Assembly (NCBI RefSeq): GCF_000237925.1
Contig: NC_031502.1
Coordinates: forward strand, 13,786,675 to 13,850,674
From: Schistosoma mansoni
Taxonomy: Eukaryota > Platyhelminthes > Trematoda > Strigeidida > Schistosomatidae
Direction: 5' to 3'
DNA: 64,000 nt
Numbering within the stretch: position 1 is the stretch's first letter; every line of letters begins with the position of its first letter. Below are positions 1 through 11,703 of this stretch, in pieces. Below the pieces are notes generated by a model. It made no database searches and was not told the DNA's origin. It worked only from the letters and a program-made list of their open reading frames with translations. The position numbers were made by a program, and so were the translations under genes.

Positions 1-65
1 TTCATTTGTCATCCAATACGTTTTTAGTAGATAATTATTTATTGAATGTTCCTATTCATTGGTGG

Positions 66-285
66 AATATCACCATATTAATACCTTAATGGATTGTTTT
101 CATTTCCGTACTGGTTTGACTTTTATTGATACCTGTAGAAGGAATTATATATATATATATATATATATATATGGTCGAAGTATTTTTAATGAAACGTTTT
201 GTCATGACGTGGAATCAGATAGAAACTAACTGAAAATCAGAGAGTAAATGATAGATGTTCTGTTGTAGTTTGACAATATGTGATG
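66..285. repeat. Direct repeat, copy A (partner at 945-1143)
   Basis: This stretch and 945-1143 read through the same sequence in the same orientation, with scattered substitutions and a longer AT run here. Shared blocks include 'gacttttattgatacc', 'aactgaaaatcagagag' and 'aatgatagatg'. A (TA)n microsatellite lies at about 149-172 in this copy and is much shorter in the other. No coding sequence is seen. It is either a local duplication or two members of a dispersed family. Confidence 0.7.
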
Positions 286-944
286 AAGAGATCAAATGTA
301 GGGTTTTCATGTCTTACAATGAGAACGTTACCATCATATCACTGATTTGGAATTCACTGATCTTCCTTTCTTGTATATGTCAGTATTTTTTTATTTCGCG
401 ATTAGAATATTTCTTTCCATTCAATAAATTACTTTTACTGTTCAGATTTCCAGCCTCTGATTAATGTCATTCATTACAGGATGAATTCAGAACATTGTCT
501 TCAAGCGCTTTTGCACCTGTGTTTTAATTAATGAAAGAATTACCACGAATTTTGCTTTTTAATGTAAATGTGACTGAATTAGAAATTTTATTTATTATTA
601 ACAATTTCGAAGCAACATTATCTTTGTCTTCTCATTCCTAGTGTTGCAATCTACTGAACATTCAGTAGCTTAACGGAATCGAATGTATTTTGTTGACTGG
701 AGTTTCTTTCCCGAAATTTCTTTGTTTATTAGGCTCCCTTGTCATAGTACTAACTTTTACAAAGTTTACTGATTCGAATTCTTGGTAATTTTCTTGAAAA
801 TGTTTGGGTTTGTTTTTCGATATGTCCGAGTTGGACAGAAGTTTAATCTCTTTCTATCGGACTAAGCTTCAATTCGTAGTGGCAGTAATCAGCTAATAGT
901 TGTTATCATTAATTTGGTAGCTCTATCAGCTTTTCTATAGAGTT
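286..944. other. Non-coding, nothing recognised
   Basis: AT-rich sequence between the two direct-repeat copies. Only short chance reading frames are present and no motif was recognised. Confidence 0.5.
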
Positions 945-1143
945 ATATATCACCATAAAAATACCTTAATTAATTTTTTTCATTTCCTTACTCATTCGAC
1001 TTTTATTGATACCTTGAGAAGGAATTGTATATATGTGGTTGAAGTACTTCTACTGGAAATTTTTGTCATGACCTTGGATCAGATGGAAACCAACTGAAAA
1101 TCAGAGAGTGAATGATAGATGTTTCGTTGTAGTTTGAGAATAT
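945..1143. repeat. Direct repeat, copy B (partner at 66-285)
   Basis: Second copy of the repeat at 66-285, in the same orientation about 870 bp further on. The similarity runs from 'atatcaccat' to 'gtagtttgagaatatg'. Divergence between the copies is obvious by eye, so the duplication is not recent. Confidence 0.7.
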
Positions 1144-2189
1144 GACGATTTCACCTTCAAATATTAAATATTATATCACATATTTTTGCTTTTTACTCTC
1201 ATAGCTTTCTTGTTCCTAGTTGTCCACTGTTACCGTACATTTTTATATACATTCGCTTACTGTAAGAATTCGGAGTAATAATGCGGAAATTCGTTCATTT
1301 TTGATCAGTGAAATCACTCAGGTAAGTGCCGTCTGATGAGTACCTTCAATAAATTGGTAATAACTTTTCGATAAACGTCATTTTACTTCAGAATTATTTT
1401 GCAGTTGTCTATTTTAGCTACTGATGTTTCTTTAAGTAGTAGTTATACTTCAGTAAAGGTATTGAGCATAAAGTGTTTACCGAACTGTTATTAGATATTA
1501 CAAGTTCAAATGTGTTGTCATAATAAGATAATGAGGAATAATTCGGTAAAAAACTCCTCACTCTCTATAGATCATGAGATAAGATAGTGCTTTTTCGTTT
1601 TGTAATATTGATTATATGTAGTATGTACAATATATGTTATAATACACAAAACTGATTAAACACTGAGTAGTGACCAATATCTTGTTTGTTTACACTGAAA
1701 ATCTCAGTGATAATGTATCAGATTGTGAAACTGGGTGAAAAGGGATGAAATCCCTCATATATTACCGTTTCCCTCAGAATTATAGGTACATCTTGTTCAT
1801 GGGTCTCAGATTGAATGAAAGCTGGTCCAAGGTTTCTGACAAACTATATGTGGTTTTTTCAAGTGAGAATGCAGCATAAGTATCTTCGTATTTTAACTAT
1901 CAATTTAATGTGCATAGCAACATACTGAGCTCATTAACATTACAATCGAGCTACAAGTGATGTAACTGATATCTATTGATCAGCTACGAAACAACTTTAG
2001 TCTTATCCACGTTAGTAGCAAATGTCACTTAAGCTATCCTGAGCTTGACTAGCCAGAAACGCGAGAAAGTAGTCCAGTATATAAGTAGTTACTCAGATCG
2101 GTGGTGGAATCCCTGAAATTCGCGTTACGATCACACAGTATCTATTATAAAGTGTTTATATATCGTTAAATCCTAGTGTATAACTCATT
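1144..2189. other. Non-coding, nothing recognised
   Basis: AT-rich spacer before the LINE. No conserved frame, RNA gene or repeat was recognised. The last part may be the LINE 5' untranslated region, but its left end cannot be fixed from one copy. Confidence 0.4.
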
Positions 2190-2224
2190 AACACTTAATG
2201 CAAAACGGGTTGACTGACAAAAAA

Positions 2225-3644
2225 TGAGCCTGGAAAAGCCCCAGTTTTTCAGATAATAGCAACTCTGTCATTACCTATACCCTATGATCTGCAACTCCTT
2301 TCGAATCAAATAATGTTGGGAGTGAACTTACACCACACCTGCTGCTGGATGACTCAGTCTCTAATAATCAGTTGCACCTCGAGATCAAAAAGTATTGATA
2401 ATATTAAGAGTTAGACACTATCTATAAGCAAATAAGCTATATGCGTTTTAAAGTGGAGTTACTTGAGGGCTCTTTATCAAAGCATGATGAACTGAAGCAA
2501 GAAATAAAGACACTATCACCCCTTAAATTGCTATTGTCAAAGGATGTAGTTCCTGCGGAACGTGAGGACAGTATCAAAGTAGAGTCTGTTGTAGATTTTA
2601 TCGTTAGCAAAGTTACTAAGCGAATAATCCCTCGAAATAACGTGATTATCTATAACATACCTGACAAAACCCTCATTAAATCTTTAAGGAATTCTATATT
2701 TAGGGCAGCTAACCTCCAAAACAGTCCATGCTAATGTATTTGACTTAATAAAAAAGCACCAGAAGTACTCATGCCCCGTCTTGTTTAGATTCGTTTCCCA
2801 TTTATTGGCTAAACAGATGAAAGAATCCGAACGGCTAATCCGAGCGCTTAAGAAGTTTAGAAACGCTCGTATAATCTCAGATAAGACCACCAACTAAAGG
2901 CTTAAGCAAAAGCGTACCGTAAACGAAAATAACGATGTTCAGATCACAACAAATCCTTTTGCTTCAGCAGCTGGACCCACTGGTGCAGTTAAACTATCTT
3001 ATGTTAGCCAGTACACCGATTTAACAATGAAGAGTGCTAATTTGCCTCTTATGCATGTAGTGACCTCAGATAACCAATGTATATCTAATGGAGACTTTAA
3101 TCCGATATTATCCAGTGCAACATTAGAAGCCCATAACCAAATACCTAGTTCTAATGTGAAGGCTCTTAAAAACACTGTGAAAATAATAAAGTCTATATCA
3201 GGTAAGAAGAAAGTATAAACAGAACCTTCTCGTATCAGACCTTATACCAAAAATATTATGATAGCCCTACCAGACAAAAATATACTTTCCGGCACCATGC
3301 TTTACCCTACTCATCGTAGGGAAGGTTATAAAGGTATACTTCGTTCAAATATCGCACAAGACGGCCACTAAAACCATTGTGTAAACAGGCTTAATATTAG
3401 ACAGACCTCAGTGAACCAACCTGTTCCATGGTTACCTTCAAAAGTTTTAAATATTGAACCTGTAAGATGTAACTCTTCTCATCACTTTCCCAATGGGCAA
3501 GATGGACCACTAGGTTACGCACTGTCAACTCAACCCCAACTATCAGGTGCCTGTCTTAATTATCCACCAAGTCAACTTCAACAAATTAATCCACCTTATC
3601 AAAAGAACGATTTTTCGGCCTCCAGAAATCCCTGGTCCCACTAG
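2225..3644 (+). pseudogene. LINE ORF1-like remnant
   Basis: Frames at 2441-2734, about 2735-2896, 3027-3218 and 3411-3644 follow one another with frameshifts and stops between them. The first piece has a charged, coil-like start and then 'RNNVIIYNIPD', a phrase typical of CR1-type first ORFs near an RNA-recognition-like fold. Later pieces are rich in Pro, Ser, Asn and Gln. In this family the product is thought to bind element RNA. A possible start is the ATG at 2225. The assignment rests on position before the endonuclease and on that phrase. Confidence 0.5.
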
Positions 3645-3759
3645 CAATACAGTTTGTTCAAGCTATAGTCCATGCGATCAGTGAAACATATTAAACGATA
3701 GTCCAGGCAAATTTAAAACACATATCATCGATAGAGAAGCTCTCTTTGTTTTTACACTC

Positions 3760-4486
3760 CATACTCCCTTTTTAAACTTATTGCTTATCAATGCACGTTC
3801 ACTTCTGAACACAATTTCAGCCTTGAGAACCTTAGCTTTTCTAACCAAGCCTTCTTTCATACTTATCCCTGAAACATGGTGCTCTCAAGCAGTATCCGAT
3901 TCAGAATTAAATATCCAGAAATACCGACTCTGTCGCTGTGACAGAGAAACTAAGCGAGGAGTTGGTTGTTTTATATATGCTTTGGATATCCTAACAACTA
4001 ATAAAGTTGAAGATAGTGTCTTGAATAGTTCACCAGAATCGGTCTGGATATCAATCAACACCCTAAATCATAGTCTACTCCTAGGATGTGTATACGGATC
4101 TCCTGGTAGTTCGGATGATGGGAATGATCTAATTATTAATGCATTTATACATGCTTCTGCTCTAAACTTCAATGCTCTGGTTATCACCGAAGATTTCAAT
4201 TGTCCTGGAATTAACTGGAGTAACGGTAGTTGTGCACTACTGGTCACAGTGGGTTTGCACCCCGACAAGGAGTGATAATATACTTAACCTAATATTTAGT
4301 AGAGATGTCATCCCCCTATCTGTACAAGTATGCAACGAATTTGCAAGCAGTGATCATAAGGTAGTAGCTTGTGCTCTTCCTATCAATCCCTCTTATAACC
4401 GACTAATTCAAAAAACCTGCCAATATAGAGACTATAAGCATACTAACTTGGACCTCTTGCGTTCACTGATAAAACTCACAGACTAG
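3760..4486 (+). pseudogene. LINE endonuclease domain remnant
   Basis: The frame at 3781-4275 begins 'LLINARSLLNTISALR' and carries 'LIPETW', with the catalytic Glu of the exonuclease-endonuclease-phosphatase fold, then 'YGSPGSS' and 'EDFNCPGINWS', normally GDFN. A shift leads to the overlapping frame ending at 4486, which holds 'SSDHKVVACAL', the Ser-Asp-His motif. The enzyme would nick target DNA to prime reverse transcription. The Gly-to-Glu change beside the catalytic Asp and the frameshift show it is dead. Confidence 0.75.
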
Positions 4487-4869
4487 AATGAATTTTTCTC
4501 ATGTAATAGTCTTATCGATACCATCGATAAATTCTATTCGATCTTTAACTCTTGTCTAGATTTCTGTGCACCAATTAAAACATACAGGTTTAGTAAACCT
4601 TACGAATTATATATATAAGCTAAATATCGTAATAAACTAAAATGCCTACAGAAACGTTATTTTAAGTCAAACGACTCCACGGCAGTTGCACATATAACAA
4701 TTTTAAACCAAATTAAAGAGAAGCATAGGTTAAAAGCCATTAACGAGGAGCTATTAGCACTTAATGCTAGCTCAAAAGTACAAAACTTAATTCTCCTTTT
4801 CAATAAACGCGCTAAATCAACTCAAAATGTTGATATACCATGCATCCTGCATAATAATACTTTTATATA

Positions 4870-6529
4870 CGACTCTATTTTTGCGAATGGCTAAGAATCC
4901 ATAAATGGTTCTGTTTCAAGAGTTATGCGCGTGATTAGTAACTCAATAAAATCTATCTCCTTCACATGCTTCAAAATTAGTAAGGCTATAAATACCCTTA
5001 AGGTTTCGAGAAGTCATGGAGCAGACGGGATTTCATCCTTTCTCTACAAGTATGGTGGTCCGAATATTCCACTTCTTCTCCTTAAGCTATATACTCTCTC
5101 TATGGAATCAGGTTCTTACCTTTACTGTTGGAAAACCGCTTACATCATACCACGTTACAAATCTGGAGATAAGACTGACATGAACACTTATCGGCCGATA
5201 AATATTACTCCAGTTATCTCTAGGACTATGGAAAAAATTATTAGTGACAAACTATCAAACTATTTACTTACTGAAAAATTTATCAATGATACGCAACATG
5301 GATTTCTTAAAAATCGATCTTGTATGACATGTCACTTTGACTTCTTTAATTTAGTCTATTCTCTCCGTAGCCAAGGATATCTAGTATTAGTGCTATACCT
5401 GGACATTTTTAAAGCCTTCGACATGGTCAACCACCAACTTCTCATAGGTAAACTCGCATCTTATGGGGTCCAAAACCCTTTACTTGCTTCCTCAGCAACA
5501 GACATCAAATAGATAAAATTAACTCTTCATCGTCGAACACTGTCCCTGTTAAAAGTGGTGTAATATGAGGTAGTTTCTTAGGCCCTTTGCTCTTTTTAGT
5601 TTTTATCAATGACATTTGTCAGTGTTTTGTGTGGGTAAGCCCCTTCTGTACTCAAATGATCTTAAAGTAGTATATTCATTTTCTCCACACGAGCTGAACG
5701 ATATTCAAAATTGCGTCAGCACGGAGCTCAACAAGGTAGCACAGTGGTTCTCAAAATGGCAGCTGGAGCTTAATACAGCTAACTGTGAGTGCATATGCTT
5801 TGGTGATACATCATTCAACTTAGATCTTACCATGAATGGTGAAGTGTTATCTAGGTTATATGCAGTAGTAGACTTAGGACTTAGGTACTCCTACTACTTG
5901 TTGTTTACAAAACAGATATTGAAACAGACCTCCAAGTCTCAATGCATTATAGCTTAAATAACTCGAAACCATTTTTATAATGAATCACGTGTTTTAATGT
6001 ACAAAGTTTGTGTCCTACCACTCCTAGAATACTGAACGTTTATTCTTGGTAGTGAGCTCATAAAGGATAAATCAAGGCTGGAATCAGTACAGAGAAGATT
6101 TACATTTCGTATTCTTGGAACTGATTGTACCTTGACTTATAATTCTAGATGTAATAAACTTGGACTCGACACTTTATGCAAGAGGAGACTCAAAATAAAT
6201 CTTATCCTCTTCTTCAAAATACATAATAAACTATTCTTTACATCCAACCAAGCAATCCAGTATGCAGAACCTCTCATTATGACATACGTAACTGCTTGTC
6301 ACTAGTGAAACAAACCTATTCTAAATCATCTCTCTATATGAATTACTTTACCTGCAAATTTCCTAGGCTCTGGAATAATCTACCACAATCTATCCGTACT
6401 ATAAAACCACTCCCATCCTTTATTCTCTGCATTGATGTATACTGCTCCTCTGAAAATGCATTAAATGTTCTAGCACCTATAAGTGCATCTTACTCCACAA
6501 GTGAGATTATAGGAACTTTAAATGTTTAG
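4870..6529 (+). pseudogene. LINE reverse transcriptase and C-terminal remnant
   Basis: The frame at 4925-5512 contains 'SRSHGADGIS', 'AYIIPRYKSGDKTD', 'YRPINITPVISRTMEKII', 'QHGFLKNRSC' and the palm motif A 'YLDIFKAFDMVNH'. After a broken stretch, 5616-5957 continues with 'LLYSNDLKVVYS', where the catalytic YADD box has become YSND, so activity would be lost even without the frameshifts. The tail at 6296-6529 ('PRLWNNLPQSIR') is the usual C-terminal end of CR1-like proteins. Stops and shifts occur between the pieces. Confidence 0.8.
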
Positions 6530-6530
6530 C

Positions 6531-7385
6531 CACTTACCTGCTGTCACTTTACGTTAACACTGTCCCTAGCAACCTTAACTTATTTGAATAATATCTAACA
6601 TGAACAGTGGTAAACCTGACCGACATATTTTGGTAATCATTGTTTTGTTGTTCCGTGCTCTCTGTTTCCATTTTCCTTTCTCTAGTTGTAGATAATTATC
6701 AATGATTCGTCCTGGCACAGGAAATAACCTTAAATAACACTGTTCATAAATCAACAGGCTATCCACTCAAGAAAAAATTAAAAATTCCCTGCTGATGCAC
6801 TGGATTGCTATAATACATGTAATACATAAACTACCTAAACAATTATTGAATTAGAAAATTTAAAACAATATTATATCACATGCTTGTTCTCTACATCTAA
6901 TATTACTAATTATATCAAATTGAACATGCCTGTAAACTGGCGTGAATTCTGCAGTTATTATTTTCAGAATATATTATTATTAATATTAAATATGATGTTA
7001 AAGATTGCGCATTTATTGTCTTTTACAAAGAAAAATTTACATTTATGAGTAACGTCTGTCAATCGAAGTTTTTTGATCAAACTATTTAAGGGTATGTAAT
7101 ACTTGTACCTTTTAATACTACCAGCATGCACAGTTTTCGTTCAATATTGATGTAAAAGTCAAACGATTTGTGAAACGGGCATATATTAGAAAGTTAAGAC
7201 CATTTTTTTTGCAGAATTCCAAATAATAAGTGCTACTGATTTTCAATCAAAATAAAAAGTCTTTCCATCTCTTTTTTGTCTTATCACTTTATCACAAGAT
7301 AGCTCAAGAAAGACGAACACAAACTTAACGTCATCGAAAAATATATAATGGTAATAATCACCTACGTCTATGCATGTGAATAACT
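6531..7385. other. Non-coding, nothing recognised
   Basis: AT-rich spacer after the CR1-like LINE. No clear poly-A tail or tandem 3' repeat of the LINE is visible, and no other family was recognised. Confidence 0.4.
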
Positions 7386-7652
7386 GAGAGCTGGCAAGCG
7401 GAAATGCGCGGAAGACCTAGCAGTGATAGCTGAAAAAGCCACAAGAGAAGGAGATACGAGACAACTATGTGATCAAACGAAGAAATTACCAGGAAATATT
7501 ATAAATCAGAGCAATCAGTCAAAAACAAAGAAGGCAAGCCAATGATTGAGACACAACAATAGCGGAACGGGTGGGTAAACCACTTCGAACAACTAATGAA
7601 TAAATCAGACCCGCAGAATAAATCGGACATCGAAGCAGCACCTACAGACGTT
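7386..7652 (+). mobile_element. RTE-type (SR2-like) LINE fragment, linker before RT
   Basis: Translation gives 'KRKCAEDLAVIAEKATREG', then 'QLCDQTKKLPG', 'EGKPMIE' and 'RWVNHFEQLMNKSDPQNKS', ending 'DIEAAPTDV'. This matches the endonuclease-RT linker of schistosome RTE elements as I recall it (KYVEELATTAEKAAREG, RWVEHFEELLNRP). Stops and shifts break it. It ends abruptly against a different LINE at about 7653. Confidence 0.75.
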
Positions 7653-8270
7653 CTGTGTTATCCACTAACGAGAATCTTTAGCAGATCCTTCTCAACTAAT
7701 CTCACACAGAAAATATGGATAAAGATAAAGATAATCCCAACACCTAATAAAGTGTCTGTTGATAATAATGTGAAGTTTGGACACAAAGCGTTAACTTCAC
7801 TTTTTCTCAAAACAATGAGAAAACTATAGATACTCCCGCTTCAACTTGCACTAAACGAGCATATTGATCCGCATCAGTTTGCGTAAAAATGCAAAAGAAG
7901 CTTATAAGTTGTCACTTTTGTTCTATACCATAATTCAGTAATCAGATTGGAAAAGGCTAAGAAGTATGTTCGATGCTCTTATCGAGACCATACTTCTGAC
8001 TTTTACCCGATTTCAGGACAAATTCTACCTAACAAGTTAATCAGCGTCGAAACTGACAGCTGGATAACCAACAGGCTAGGTTCCTACCCCTCTTGGAGAA
8101 AACAATACACTGTGTTTAAAGGACAGTGTTCAAAGTCTCTACTGTCGCATGAAGGTGTTTCACAATGAGCTGTCATTTCCATTCTCCTTTTTCCTTCATG
8201 ATCTGCAATCTACCATAGATAACATACTTGTCAAATATGAGGACGGTCTACCTCTTCGAACCCCCTTGAA
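7653..8270 (+). mobile_element. CR1/Jockey-like LINE reverse transcriptase fragment
   Basis: Frames read 'YPLTRIFSRSFSTNL', 'FGHKALTSLFLKTMRKL', 'ALNEHIDPHQFA' and then 'SWITNRLGSYPSWRKQYTV' and 'GVSQGAVISPFLFSFM'. These are successive palm and finger motifs of a non-LTR reverse transcriptase of a different clade from the upstream RTE piece. The catalytic box region reads 'LVKYEDGL' where YADD would be expected. Both ends are truncated and frameshifts are present. Confidence 0.7.
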
Positions 8271-8690
8271 ATGAATGAGATCTTCTGACACATTGTACGA
8301 TGGTCTGTTTTTAACGGTTGCACACTTAATCTGTCTAAATGACAAACTGTTAAATAAAAATTAAGACATGAAATGCACCTAAACACACTCTTGGAATCAA
8401 ATAGAGTTTGTGCTATTCTTAATTCTTTAATTAGGGTCATTTAACTTGGTGTGAGTTTTTCCTTCGATCTCTGATGATCTTCCTATGTTTTATTGTTACC
8501 GAAGAAGGTTCTCTGTCTGACTTACCACATAAAGAGGCTGCATGCTTTCGATATTAATAGACATTTACTACAATGGTTTCAAAATACTTCCATAATACCT
8601 ATTATTCATTACAGTTGTTCATCATTTTTCGAATATCTACAAATGCCACAGAATATTTCAACAAAGTGCACACAACATACAATTATCTAG
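8271..8690. other. Non-coding, nothing recognised
   Basis: AT-rich spacer with only short chance frames. Confidence 0.4.
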
Positions 8691-8815
8691 ACCAGTCGCT
8701 ACATTGAAACTGATAGATAGAAATTGATCACCACCAAGAACCACGTCACATACATAACATTGGTCATTACTCTGTGATAAATCAATTGTAAATAATACAT
8801 AACCAACTACAAATT
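8691..8815. repeat. Dispersed repeat, copy 1 of 3
   Basis: Shares wording with 12712-12850 and 36930-37040: a block around 'gataga...ttgatcacca', 'aatcaattgtga' and flanking text in the same order. No coding potential is seen. The class is not known to me. Confidence 0.45.
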
Positions 8816-9763
8816 AAGCATCAATCAAACTTCAAATCCTCATTTTAAATCAACATAGTGTAAAATTAATTTCAGAAATTTTTATTTTCTTTCATATTTC
8901 ATTTATTTTCATTACATTATCATCTGATCACATTTATCAATTATGTTACTGTAAATGTTGAAAGTAAAACAATCCATTTACATATGAATAGTATGAATGA
9001 ATTTAATTCATAAAACATACAAAAGTACTTTGAAAATTCGAAAACTAAAAAACTGGAATATAATTTCTTAGAATCGTCAACATTTACTCAACTAAACCTT
9101 AACGTTAAAATAAAAAATTGATTCTTGAATTGTTGACATTATGTTTGTGATCACCCATTGATTTGCGTACGGTAATAAATAACAGAAGTTTTTCCAGAAA
9201 ATAATTGATCGTGCTGAACCTTGTACGTTCACATCATTAGTTCCTTTCCAAAATATTTCTGAATGCTTGGAAGAAATAATGGAAAACCTGAACAACTTGT
9301 AGATGTTGATAATCGCCTCACACATCGGTGATACATCCTGAGCTAACAGTCAAGTGTGTTTTATTGTTGTTCTTAATTTGGTGCAGTATTAGGTGAAATG
9401 ATTGCATTGAAGAAATAGTTATCAATTGCTTCTTTACTGTTCATCTAACAATCTTCAAACAGATATCTGTTAAGCATAGAGACAAATAATATCCATGCAA
9501 TCGGGAACAAGTTTACAGAAGTTCAATAATTGTCAAACTCCTGAAATTCTCATTTTATAAGTTCTGACAGCTTTTATGGATAAAAGATTGATCGAAAGTC
9601 AAAAACAGTGATTCAAACTAGAAATTATTAGTTCCAACAAAACCTTTCAGCAGATCACGTTCATAAACATTTACTTCTGGGGAAATAGTTAGATATTTGG
9701 ACTAATTAGATTACCATTTATGGAAAATAAGTAAGTTCACATCACCTTACAAAGATTTCCCAT
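8816..9763. other. Spacer downstream of receptor gene 1
   Basis: AT-rich sequence 3' of the minus-strand receptor gene. No second gene or repeat was recognised. Its first few hundred bases next to 9764 probably include the receptor's 3' untranslated region. Confidence 0.4.
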
Positions 9764-10729
9764 TCAACGACGTTTACATATTCTCAAGCAGGAACTAGTA
9801 ATCAACGTGAGATGTTCAACGAATTTGGTACGAATAGCTTGAACACAAATAAATAAGCTAAGTGTTCGGCTGACGAAATAGGTTATACGTACTAATTCAG
9901 TTGCACTGAATATTATGCGTGATGTTACACTGTAACCATAATTTTGAAAAAAATAAAAAATAACCATATCTAAAATATTTGCTGTCGTTGACTCGAAGGA
10001 CCAAATAATTATAAGTAATGTTAGAACATGCTGTTGATTTGATGCATCGAAACCTCTGAAATTTTTATTCGCACGTTTTACTTTTATGTAACGAATTAAT
10101 ATCAGAAGATAACAAGTTGTTATGACGATAGCCGGTAAAATCAACAGTAATACTAGACACAAATAACCGAAAATTAATAGCTGTTGACGATGGAATTCAT
10201 CTGTAGGATTTTGTCCTACAGATACACATTTACCATCTGTATCTATCTGGACTAGGACAGTAAATCTCAAATTAATTGCTGTGATGTATATCATGGCGAA
10301 ACAGTAGGACGCAAACACAGTTCGTGGATAGTCGAGTATGTTTTTATTTGGATAAAATAATTGGAAACATCGTTCTATCAACATTGACATAACATTATAT
10401 TTGCTGAACATAATGAATAGATTGTACATAAATGTACTACTCCACATGTGGCAAACGATGAGTCTTAGCCATAGTTCGTCAGTTTTTATATTTGGACAAA
10501 ATGCATAGAACATACCAGTCACTGAAGCGGACCATTCAAATGTCATTTGTAACATTATCAATACACCGAGAAAATATGTTCCAATGCTGACATTGAATAT
10601 ATAAAATAATAAAATTGGATTAAGGCATATACTAATAGAAGAAATCGCAAGCGTAATCACATCAATGTTACGTGCAACTGAATTTCTACCAAACATGAAG
10701 TTAATTATTCCATATTGTGTATCACACAT
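9764..10729 (-). CDS. Rhodopsin-like seven-transmembrane receptor 1 (flatworm-type orphan)
   Basis: An uninterrupted 321-residue frame with seven hydrophobic segments at roughly 22-47, 51-78, 88-115, 136-160, 184-213, 234-261 and 270-297. Family A hallmarks are a Cys at the top of helix 3 (C93) and one in the second outer loop (C168), suited to a disulfide, and Asn in helix 1 ('CLNPIL'). The DRY position reads E119-R120-C121, and the helix 7 NPxxY box is not recognisable ('SRTLSLFICVQAIR'). It would be a plasma-membrane G-protein-coupled receptor of unknown ligand. It most resembles the flatworm-specific, often single-exon, rhodopsin-like orphan receptors. The start ATG leaves a short outer N-terminus with no signal peptide, as is usual. 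A paralogue about 69% identical lies at 28069-29031 on the same strand. Confidence 0.85.
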   Translation of the reverse strand: MCDTQYGIINFMFGRNSVARNIDVITLAISSISICLNPILLFYIFNVSIGTYFLGVLIMLQMTFEWSASVTGMFYAFCPNIKTDELWLRLIVCHMWSSTFMYNLFIMFSKYNVMSMLIERCFQLFYPNKNILDYPRTVFASYCFAMIYITAINLRFTVLVQIDTDGKCVSVGQNPTDEFHRQQLLIFGYLCLVLLLILPAIVITTCYLLILIRYIKVKRANKNFRGFDASNQQHVLTLLIIIWSFESTTANILDMVIFYFFQNYGYSVTSRIIFSATELVRITYFVSRTLSLFICVQAIRTKFVEHLTLITSSCLRICKRR

Positions 10730-11400
10730 GGTATTGGATTTCAGTTAGATTGAAAGTATAAATCTTGTTTTACGCGGAATGTTCTTCAAATTTCTGCAGT
10801 TATTTTTCATGGTAAATAGTACAAATATTACTAGTTCATATGATTTACGAGTACATTTCTGATTGGTGACAATAGCAGATCTACTGGAAGATTAGCAGCT
10901 TAAATTATTTTAATTGGCTTAAAATACTTTTCCCATGTAGCAATGAATTTTATTATTTTGTTTTTGGGACAAAATATTAGGTATATATACCAACATAATC
11001 AAATACTTTCAATCGGAAAAAAGAACTAACACCTTCACTAGTAGCATTTTCTGTATTTCTGTTGTAATACTAACAAACGGAAATCACTGTAATATCCGCA
11101 ACGCGAATTAGAACATAATGACGAAAAATCAGTAGTCATTTGACACTCAAAAATAAATCTAAAATCTGAAAATATTATTTATCATGCTGGTTTACACTGA
11201 TGAGCATCCATATGTGTATATAATAAACTGAATAGTACATGATATTAATTAGTCAGCGACTTACAGTATGAACATAGATTTTACAGAAATAAGTGGTTTA
11301 TCTACTTGACTTATCTATATATGTATTCAATTGTCAGTTTCTTTCAACACTTTTCCTCTCTTTTTTTTTGCAAAGAAACTTGTTGAAATGCCTTGTACTG
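10730..11400. other. Upstream region of receptor gene 1
   Basis: AT-rich sequence 5' of the minus-strand receptor gene. It should contain the promoter, but no TATA box or other element can be chosen with confidence. Confidence 0.35.
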
Positions 11401-11404
11401 TGTG

Positions 11405-11703
11405 GTGTGGTCTACTTATATTCATATATGTAGTATTTGCTGATGGTCAAACATAGAATGTATTTCGGCACAAGATCGATAAGGATCGAAGAGGAATGAA
11501 GCGCAATCGGCACGAAAATGCATGAACAATGAAATCAAAGAAGACAGACTGATATTTGCAGAAGAAACAGTCAAAATTGAGACTATTGATTGTTATTTTG
11601 CAAATTAACTGTTCACTGTATGGTTATCAGAAATTAGTGAGATAGTCTGCAATTTTTGCTTAAATACATTCGATTGTCCCCACCCGTGTTTTGTTCACTA
11701 CAG
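11405..11703 (+). repeat. Unclassified coding-derived repeat, copy 1 of 4 (possible retroelement fossil)
   Basis: One of four copies (also 15495-15698 minus, 48851-49153 plus, 52374-52810 minus). Each has a near-palindrome near one end (here 11412-11433) and a shared peptide frame with phrases like 'VKIETID' and 'VWLSE'. The copies look like fossils of a protein-coding repeat, perhaps part of an LTR-type element, though no integrase or protease was seen. This copy is broken and clearly older than the 48.9/52.6 kb pair. Confidence 0.5.

Larger units (their letters stand above)
2190..6530 (+). mobile_element. Decayed near-complete CR1-like LINE
   Basis: A non-LTR retrotransposon with parts in the expected order: an ORF1-like region (about 2225-3644), an apurinic-type endonuclease (3760-4486), reverse transcriptase (4870-5957) and a C-terminal tail ending at 6529. 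Frames change several times and stops interrupt every domain, so it cannot encode working enzymes. The ORF1 phrase 'NVIIYNIPD' and the RT wording resemble schistosome CR1-like elements of the SR1 kind. The 5' end is uncertain and no target-site duplication was found by eye. Decay across all domains suggests an old insertion. Confidence 0.8.

Noticed and set aside
1330-1350. 'CUGAUGAGUACC' as a hammerhead core
   Set aside because: No GAAA box or pairing partner follows.
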